From Pedobacter ureilyticus (GTDB taxonomy: Bacteria; Bacteroidota; Bacteroidia; Sphingobacteriales; Sphingobacteriaceae): a stretch of 5,441 bases of DNA. The notes below the pieces were generated by a model that was not told the DNA's origin, did not search any database, and saw nothing but the letters and a program-made list of their open reading frames with translations. Within the stretch, counting starts at the first letter, position 1, and each line of letters opens with the position of its first letter. The stretch covers positions 1-5,441 of the forward strand of contig NZ_SSHJ01000046.1 of assembly GCF_005925345.1 (NCBI RefSeq), given 5' to 3'. Positions 1 through 5,441 of the stretch are shown in pieces. The translations under genes were made by a program, and so were the position numbers.

Positions 1-38
1 ATAGATCGCCGCGAGGTCAGATCGGGAAGTTCATTAAA

Positions 39-66
39 GAGATATCATTTACAAAAGCGCAGCGAG
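39..66 (+). other. Left arm of pre-16S processing stalk
   Basis: Bases 57-66 (GCGCAGCGAG) are a perfect reverse complement of 1734-1743 (CTCGCTGCGC), just after 16S. Bases 46-52 (CATTTAC) pair with 1775-1781 (GTAAATG), and 39-45 (GAGATAT) pair with 1787-1793 (ATATCTC). Together they give 24 pairs in three blocks enclosing the whole 16S gene, the usual arrangement of an RNase III processing stalk. The pairing is seen directly; cleavage by RNase III is inferred from the general pathway. Confidence 0.72.
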
Positions 67-104
67 GCGAGAATGTTTACTGTAAAGTACATACAGCCAA
101 ACTG

Positions 105-116
105 TTTTCTTTAGGT
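105..116 (+). promoter_or_regulatory. Possible boxA-like antitermination element, 16S leader
   Basis: TTCTTTAGG (107-115) resembles the core of the rRNA antitermination element boxA (E. coli CTCTTTAAC) and the better match TTCTTTGAC in the 23S leader of this operon. BoxA RNA is bound by NusB-NusE in the characterised system. The match is short and the region is AT-rich, so this is a weak call. Confidence 0.25.
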
Positions 117-195
117 CGGTTCTTACAGACAATACAAATTAAGAACAGACAATCAATTTTAGTTAATAGATAGTCAGTGTTCGGATTCACATTTT

Positions 196-1715
<1,520 letters not shown>

Positions 1716-1718
1716 CTG

Positions 1719-1736
1719 GAGTGGGACCAACCACTC
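1719..1736 (+). other. Hairpin immediately after the 16S 3' end
   Basis: GAGTGG (1719-1724) pairs perfectly with CCACTC (1731-1736) around a 6-nt loop, starting four bases after the anti-Shine-Dalgarno segment. Its last three bases overlap the right arm of the 16S stalk, so the two structures compete at the edge. It may help present the 16S 3' end for trimming; that role is inference. No T-run follows, so it is not a terminator. Confidence 0.55.
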
Positions 1737-1793
1737 GCTGCGCCCAAATGATACTATATGATATAGTATAGGTTGTAAATGATGATATATCTC
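1734..1793 (+). other. Right arm of pre-16S processing stalk
   Basis: Pairs with 39-66: CTCGCTGCGC (1734-1743) with 57-66, GTAAATG (1775-1781) with 46-52, and ATATCTC (1787-1793) with 39-45. Between the first two blocks lies the 1751-1769 hairpin, which would bulge out as a side stem. ATGATA occurs three times in this arm (1748, 1758, 1782), so the left arm has alternative registers; for example 43-50 can pair with 1746-1753 instead. The register given has the most pairs that I found by eye. Confidence 0.7.
1751..1769 (+). repeat. Perfect AT-rich palindrome / hairpin in the first spacer
   Basis: ATACTATAT (1751-1759) and ATATAGTAT (1761-1769) are exact inverted copies around one G. As RNA it would fold as 8 bp with a UGA loop. 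It lies inside the right arm of the 16S stalk. AT-rich inverted repeats arise easily by chance, so a function is not claimed. Confidence 0.7.
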
Positions 1794-1881
1794 AAATAAA
1801 AGAAAAAAGAAACACCAAGAAGATGAAGCCGCAGGTCTTAACCGGCCACTGGGCAGGGGGATAGAGATGGCACATCGATAT

Positions 1882-1956
1882 AGTCCCGTAGCTCAGCCTG
1901 GTTAGAGCACTACACTGATAATGTAGGGGTCTCCAGTTCAAATCTGGACGGGACTA
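1882..1956 (+). tRNA. tRNA-Ile (anticodon GAT)
   Basis: Full cloverleaf by eye, 75 nt without CCA. Acceptor AGTCCCG (1882-1888) pairs with CGGGACT (1949-1955), discriminator A1956. D stem GCTC/GAGC (1891-1894 and 1905-1908) has a 10-nt loop. Anticodon stem CTACA/TGTAG (1910-1914 and 1922-1926) carries loop CTGATAA with anticodon GAT at 1917-1919. T stem TCCAG/CTGGA (1932-1936 and 1944-1948) has loop TTCAAAT. It reads AUC and AUU codons. The 3' CCA is not encoded (the next bases are CGGA), so it must be added after processing. The acceptor starts with A1-U72 rather than the commoner G1-C72. Its position between 16S and 23S is the usual one in rRNA operons. Confidence 0.97.
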
Positions 1957-1968
1957 CGGAATAGTTTT

Positions 1969-2048
<80 letters not shown>

Positions 2049-2050
2049 AT

Positions 2051-2124
2051 TTAGTACAGGAGTAATTAGTACATAGTATCTAGATAACATATCTAAATAC
2101 TAAGATCTAACTACTGAATACTAA
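2051..2124 (+). repeat. Heptad-repeat imperfect hairpin before 23S
   Basis: A 74-nt imperfect inverted repeat. Pairs: TTAGTA 2051-2056 with 2119-2124; AGTA 2061-2064 with 2112-2115; TTAG 2066-2069 with 2107-2110; TAGTAT 2074-2079 with 2097-2102; TAGATA 2081-2086 with TATCTA 2090-2095 around loop ACA. That is about 26 pairs. Both arms have a 7-nt period: TAG recurs at 2067, 2074 and 2081, and CTA recurs at 2093, 2100, 2107 and 2121 (CTG at 2114). A 10-nt direct repeat AATACTAAGA (2096-2105 and 2117-2126) is spaced by exactly three units. Confidence 0.7.
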
Positions 2125-2128
2125 GAAA

Positions 2129-2140
2129 AGTTCTTTGACA
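2129..2140 (+). promoter_or_regulatory. boxA-like antitermination element, 23S leader
   Basis: AGTTCTTTGACA matches E. coli boxA (TGCTCTTTAACA) at 9 of 12 positions. From memory, the motif TTCTTTGACA is common before 23S in Bacteroidota. In the characterised system boxA RNA recruits NusB-NusE to keep polymerase from terminating within rRNA. Its last five bases belong to the left arm of the 23S stalk, so forming the stalk would mask it. Confidence 0.5.
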
Positions 2141-2174
2141 TATTGGAAGAAGTTAAAAAAGAAGAGCAAACAAC
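2136..2174 (+). other. Left arm of pre-23S processing stalk
   Basis: Three blocks are complementary to sequence just after 23S. TGACATATT (2136-2144) pairs with 5198-5206. The 12 bases 2145-2156 pair with 5183-5194 (one G-U). GAAGAGCAAACAAC (2161-2174) pairs perfectly with 5164-5177. This gives 35 pairs interrupted by one 3-nt bulge and one small internal loop, closing a loop that contains all of 23S. It is the expected form of an RNase III substrate; the cleavage itself is inferred. Confidence 0.9.
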
Positions 2175-2201
2175 AATAGGCGACTGTTGTGTTTGTGCTC
2201 T
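2163..2201 (+). other. Local hairpin competing with the 23S stalk
   Basis: AGAGC (2163-2167) pairs with GCTCT (2197-2201), AAAC (2168-2171) with GTTT (2191-2194), and AACA (2172-2175) with TGTT (2185-2188). Two GT bulges lie on the right side and the loop is 9 nt. The left strand is the same segment that pairs perfectly with 5164-5177, so the two folds cannot coexist. Confidence 0.6.
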
Positions 2202-2219
2202 CCCGGTCTTGCATCGGGA
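2201..2219 (+). other. Small GC-rich hairpin in the 23S leader
   Basis: TCCCGGT (2201-2207) pairs with ATCGGGA (2213-2219), one G-U, around loop CTTGC. T2201 is shared with the preceding hairpin. No T-run follows, so it is not an intrinsic terminator. Confidence 0.6.
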
Positions 2220-2250
2220 ATGAGACATCATGACAAGAGCAAAAAAAGCA

Positions 2251-2279
2251 CACCATGCGGCGCAAAAGGCGCATGAGTG
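2251..2279 (+). other. Hairpin directly before 23S
   Basis: CACCATGCG (2251-2259) pairs with CGCATG-A-GTG (2270-2279), nine pairs with A2276 bulged. It ends one base before the inferred 23S 5' end at 2281 and may mark the trimming boundary; that role is inference. Confidence 0.55.
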
Positions 2280-2753
2280 GAAGAAAGTAATAAAGAGTAC
2301 ACGGGGGATGCCTTGGCTCTCGGAGGCGATGAAGGACGTGATAAGCTGCGATAAGCGCCGGGGATCTGCAAATGAGACTTGATCCGGTGATTTCCGAATG
2401 GGGCAACCCGCCATGTTGAAGACATGGCACAATAAGAGCGAACCTGCCGAACTGAAACATCTAAGTAAGCAGAGGAAGAGAAAATAACAATGATTTCCTA
2501 AGTAGTGGCGAGCGAAAGGGAAAGAGCCCAAACCAATATTGTTACGGCAATGTTGGGGTTGTAGGACTGTGATGTGGTTATAATGTAACGAAGTGGAACG
2601 GGATGGGAAGCCCGGCAATATAGCGTGAGAGCCGCGTACACGTAAGTACCATTAGCCTAACAGTATCCTGAGTACCGCGAGGTCGGAGACGCCTTGTGGG
2701 AATCTGCCGGCACCATCCGGTAAGGCTAAATACTCCCGAGAGACCGATAGTGA

Positions 2754-2787
<34 letters not shown>

Positions 2788-3902
2788 GAACAGGGGAGTG
2801 AAATAGAACCTGAAACCGTGTACTTACAAGCGGTCGGAGCACCTTTGTGGTGTGACGGCGTGCCTTTTGCATAATGAGCCTACGAGTTACTCTTCACTGG
2901 CAAGGTTAAGTGCTTTAGGCACGGATCCGAAGCGAAAGCGAGTCTGAACAGGGCGCATAGTCAGTGGAGGTAGACGCGAAACCTTGTGATCTACCCTTGG
3001 GCAGGTTGAAGGTGCGGTAACACGTACTGGAGGACCGAACCGATAAACGTTGAAAAGTTTCCGGATGACCTGAGGGTAGGGGTGAAAGGCTAATCAAACT
3101 GGGAAATAGCTCGTACTCCCCGAAATGTTTTTAGGAACAGCGTCGGTGTTGAGTTATATAGAGGTAGAGCTACTGATTGGGTGCGGGGGAGTCAAATCCT
3201 ACCAAATCCAGACAAACTCCGAATGCTATATAATATAACCGGCAGTGAGGCTCAGGGTGCTAAGGTCCTGGGCCGAGAGGGAAAGAACCCAGACCATCAG
3301 CTAAGGTCCCTAAATTATAGTTAAGTTGAACTAACGAGGTGCGGCTGCATAGACAGCTAGGATGTTGGCTTGGAAGCAGCCATTCATTTAAAGAGTGCGT
3401 AACAGCTCACTAGTCGAGCGGCCGTGCATGGATAATAAACGGGCATCAAACTATATACCGAAGCTATGGGATTGAAATATATCGGTAGGGGAGCATTCTG
3501 GCGGCGGCGAAGTTGCAGCGTGAGCTGTGGTGGAGCTTCCAGAAAAGCAAATGTAGGCATAAGTAACGATAAGGCGGGAGAGAAACCCGCCCACCGAAAG
3601 GATAAGGTTTCCTGATCAACGCTAATCGGATCAGGGTTAGTCGGGGCCTAAGGCGAACCCGAAGGGGGTAGTCGATGGACAACGGTTTAATATTACCGTA
3701 CTTTTTATAACTGCGATGTGGGGACGGAGTAGTGACACTGCCGCGATCTGACGGAATAGATCGTTGAAGGCTGTAGGTATATCGAACATAGGCAAATCCG
3801 TGATCGATGCTGAGAGCTGATAGTACCGCGAGCCTTCGGGCAAGTGGATAGTGCAGGTAATCAGACTTCCAAGAAAAACCGCTAAGCTCCAGGTTATAAA
3901 AA

Positions 3903-3934
<32 letters not shown>

Positions 3935-4176
3935 AGAGGATTCTAAGGTGCTCGAGTGAATCATGGCTAAGGAACTCGGCAAAATGGCCCTGTAACTTCG
4001 GGAGAAGGGGCGCTGACAGCAATGTCAGCCGCAGTGAAAAGGCCCAGGCGACTGTTTAACAAAAACACATGGCTTTGCAAAATCGAAAGATGAGGTATAA
4101 GGCCTGACACCTGCCCGGTGCTGGAAGGTTAAGAGGGGATGTCAGCCGCAAGGCGAAGCATTGAATCGAAGCCCCA

Positions 4177-4261
<85 letters not shown>

Positions 4262-4479
4262 TCTGGGCGCTGTCTCAGCCATGAGCTCGGTGAAATTGTG
4301 GTCCCGGTGAAGACGCCGGGTACCCGCAACGGGACGGAAAGACCCCATGCACCTTCACTACAGTTTAACATTGACATTGGGTACAGGATGTGTAGGATAG
4401 GTGGGAGGCTTTGAAGCGGCGTCGCCAGGCGTCGTGGAGCCAACGTTGAAATACCACCCTTTCTGTATTCGGTGTCTAA

Positions 4480-4495
4480 CCCCCCTGAGGGGGGG
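4480..4495 (+). other. All-GC hairpin in a variable helix of 23S
   Basis: Six C (4480-4485), TGA, then seven G (4489-4495) give a 6-bp C-G stem with a UGA loop. By context, between GGTGTCTAA and GACATTGTTTGATGGG, this is the variable tip around helix 79 of domain V. It is part of 23S, not a terminator: no T-run follows. Confidence 0.6.
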
Positions 4496-4748
4496 ACATT
4501 GTTTGATGGGTAGTTTGACTGGGGTGGTCGCCTCCAAAAAGGTAACGGAGGCTTTCAAAGGTAAGCTCAGTACGCTTGGTAACCGTACGGGGAGTGCAAT
4601 AGCATAAGCTTGCTTGACTGTGAGGCATACAGGCCGATCAGGGTCGAAAGACGGATATAGTGATCCGGTGGTTCTGCATGGAAGGGCCATCGCTCAAAGG
4701 ATAAAAGGTACGCTGGGGATAACAGGCTGATCTCCCCCAAGAGCTCAT

Positions 4749-4841
<93 letters not shown>

Positions 4842-5163
4842 CACGCGAGCTGGGTTCAGAACGTCGCGAGACAGTTCGGTCCCTATCTGTTGTGGGCGTT
4901 GGAATTTTGAGTGGGGCTGACCTTAGTACGAGAGGACCGGGTTGGACCAGCCTCTAGTGAATCTGTTGTTCCGCCAGGGGCATTGCAGAGTAGCTACGCT
5001 GGGAATAGATAAGCGCTGAAAGCATCTAAGTGCGAAACTAGCCACGAGATGAGAATTCCATATAGGACCGTAGCAGACTACTACGTTGATAGGCTACAGA
5101 TGTAAAGGTGGCGACACCACAGTCGAGTAGTACTAATAGTCCGAAGCTTTCATCAAGGCAGAC

Positions 5164-5206
5164 GTTGTTTGCTCTTCGAAACTTAACTTCTTTCAATAAT
5201 ATGTCA
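5164..5206 (+). other. Right arm of pre-23S processing stalk
   Basis: GTTGTTTGCTCTTC (5164-5177) pairs perfectly with 2161-2174, 5183-5194 pairs with 2145-2156, and AATATGTCA (5198-5206) pairs with 2136-2144. AAT at 5195-5197 is bulged. The arm starts nine bases after the inferred 23S 3' end, while the left arm ends about 106 bases before the 23S 5' end, so the extra leader hairpins would project from one side of the stalk. Confidence 0.9.
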
Positions 5207-5207
5207 T

Positions 5208-5281
5208 TTAGGTTGCAGGTTATAGGTTATAGGTGGTACGTTATCAAACGTATAACTTAATACTTAAAACCTAACACTTAA
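5208..5281 (+). repeat. Heptad-repeat imperfect hairpin between 23S and 5S
   Basis: A 74-nt imperfect inverted repeat. TTAGGT (5208-5213) pairs with ACTTAA (5276-5281). The 18 bases 5217-5234 pair with 5255-5272 at 15 positions, two of them G-U. TACGTT (5237-5242) pairs with AACGTA (5247-5252) around loop ATCA. Both arms are arrays of 7-nt units: GGTTATA-like units from 5211 to 5238 (two exact GGTTATA copies at 5218 and 5225), and ACTTAAT-like units from 5255 to 5282 (exact at 5255 and 5276, variants between). No T-run follows, so it is not an intrinsic terminator. Confidence 0.75.
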
Positions 5282-5292
5282 TTTAAAATATT

Positions 5293-5401
<109 letters not shown>

Positions 5402-5408
5402 AACCTAC

Positions 5409-5441
5409 AGCCCCCCTTCAGAAATGTCGGGGGGCTTTTTT
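5409..5441 (+). terminator. Intrinsic terminator of the rRNA operon
   Basis: AGCCCCCC (5409-5416) pairs perfectly with GGGGGGCT (5429-5436), an 8-bp stem with seven G-C pairs, around a 12-nt loop. It is followed by a run of at least six T (5436-5441) that reaches the window end. It sits just after 5S, where an rRNA operon should end. Confidence 0.95.

Larger units (their letters stand above)
1..195 (+). other. rRNA operon leader (5' external transcribed spacer)
   Basis: This stretch precedes 16S and holds no recognisable gene. It contains the left arm of the proposed 16S processing stalk (39-66). It also has a small palindrome, TTTAC-T-GTAAA (76-86), an inverted repeat GTTCTTA / TAAGAAC (119-125 and 140-146), and a 9-nt direct repeat ACAGACAAT (125-133 and 145-153). 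The usual Bacteroidota promoter has a -7 box TAnnTTTG and a -33 TTTG; neither TTTG nor even TTG occurs on the + strand here. I infer that the whole region, from at least position 39, is transcribed leader and that the promoter lies before the window. Confidence 0.7.
1716..1881 (+). other. 16S-tRNA-Ile internal transcribed spacer
   Basis: This 166-nt spacer carries the right arm of the 16S stalk (1734-1793) and two local hairpins (1719-1736 and 1751-1769). A purine-rich, probably unpaired tract follows (about 1797-1828). A GC-richer patch at 1828-1846 could fold as GCC/GGC and GGT/ACC around a CTTA loop. I see no gene or extra tRNA in it. Confidence 0.85.
2049..2280 (+). other. tRNA-Ala-23S spacer / 23S leader
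   Basis: No gene is visible here. Reading 5' to 3' it holds a 74-nt heptad-repeat hairpin (2051-2124), a boxA-like motif (2129-2140), the left arm of the 23S stalk (2136-2174), a hairpin overlapping that arm (2163-2201), and two further hairpins (2201-2219 and 2251-2279). The last one ends two bases before the inferred 23S 5' end. Almost the whole spacer can be assigned to base-paired structure. Confidence 0.85.
5156..5292 (+). other. 23S-5S internal transcribed spacer
   Basis: Holds no gene. Bases 5164-5206 form the right arm of the 23S stalk, and 5208-5281 form a 74-nt heptad-repeat hairpin. A short AT-rich stretch then leads to 5S. Confidence 0.85.

Noticed and set aside
3..173. Open + frame of 56 codons reaching the window start and ending at TAG 171-173, and another open frame ending at TAG 112-114; either could be the tail of an upstream protein gene.
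   Set aside because: Neither translation is recognisable, and open frames of this length are possible by chance. The region contains the left arm of the 16S stalk, so it is better explained as transcribed leader. A gene ending at 173 would leave 22 bases for promoter and leader. A longer upstream sequence could still revive the frame ending at 114.
2121..2618. 165-codon open frame on the minus strand across the 23S leader and 23S 5' region.
   Set aside because: It is antisense to rRNA and to the processing arm, shows no domain I know, and such frames are routine on rRNA complements.
4337..4342. Macrolide-resistance mutation at the A2058/A2059 equivalents.
   Set aside because: Both positions are A (4338 and 4339), the unmutated state.
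5208..5281. Terminator between 23S and 5S.
   Set aside because: The hairpin is AT-rich and imperfect, and no T-run follows it. The true terminator is after 5S at 5409-5441.

Overview
This window is one complete bacterial ribosomal RNA operon on the + strand, with the layout 16S - tRNA-Ile(GAT) - tRNA-Ala(TGC) - 23S - 5S - terminator. I see no credible protein-coding gene. All long open frames lie on or across the rRNA genes and are shadows. The 16S sequence is of Bacteroidota type: its 5' region reads GATGAACGCTAGCGGCAGGC, and its 3' end continues CCTCCTTTCT. The variable regions look most like Chitinophagaceae, possibly Chitinophaga or a close relative. The family call is fairly firm; the genus is a guess from memory.

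Layout. Positions 1-195 are the leader, with no Bacteroidota-type promoter visible. 16S runs from about 196 to 1715. The first spacer (1716-1881) is followed by tRNA-Ile (1882-1956), a 15-nt gap, and tRNA-Ala with encoded CCA (1972-2048). A structured second spacer (2049-2280) precedes 23S (about 2281-5155). A third spacer (5156-5292) leads to 5S (about 5293-5401) and a strong intrinsic terminator (5409-5441), whose T-run ends the window.

How it works together. The operon is one transcript that is cut into mature RNAs. Both large rRNAs are flanked by long-range complementary arms that would form the stalks cut by RNase III. For 16S, 39-66 pairs with 1734-1793. For 23S, 2136-2174 pairs with 5164-5206 and includes a perfect 14-bp block. 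Since the 16S stalk begins at about position 39, transcription must start upstream of that, which explains the missing promoter.

The least ordinary content is in the spacers. Two imperfect hairpins, each 74 nt (2051-2124 and 5208-5281), lie just outside the two arms of the 23S stalk. Both are built from degenerate 7-nt units. The left arm of the 23S stalk can also fold into a local hairpin that excludes the long-range stem, which suggests a structural switch during pre-rRNA maturation. These are inferences from base complementarity, without computed folding or comparative data.
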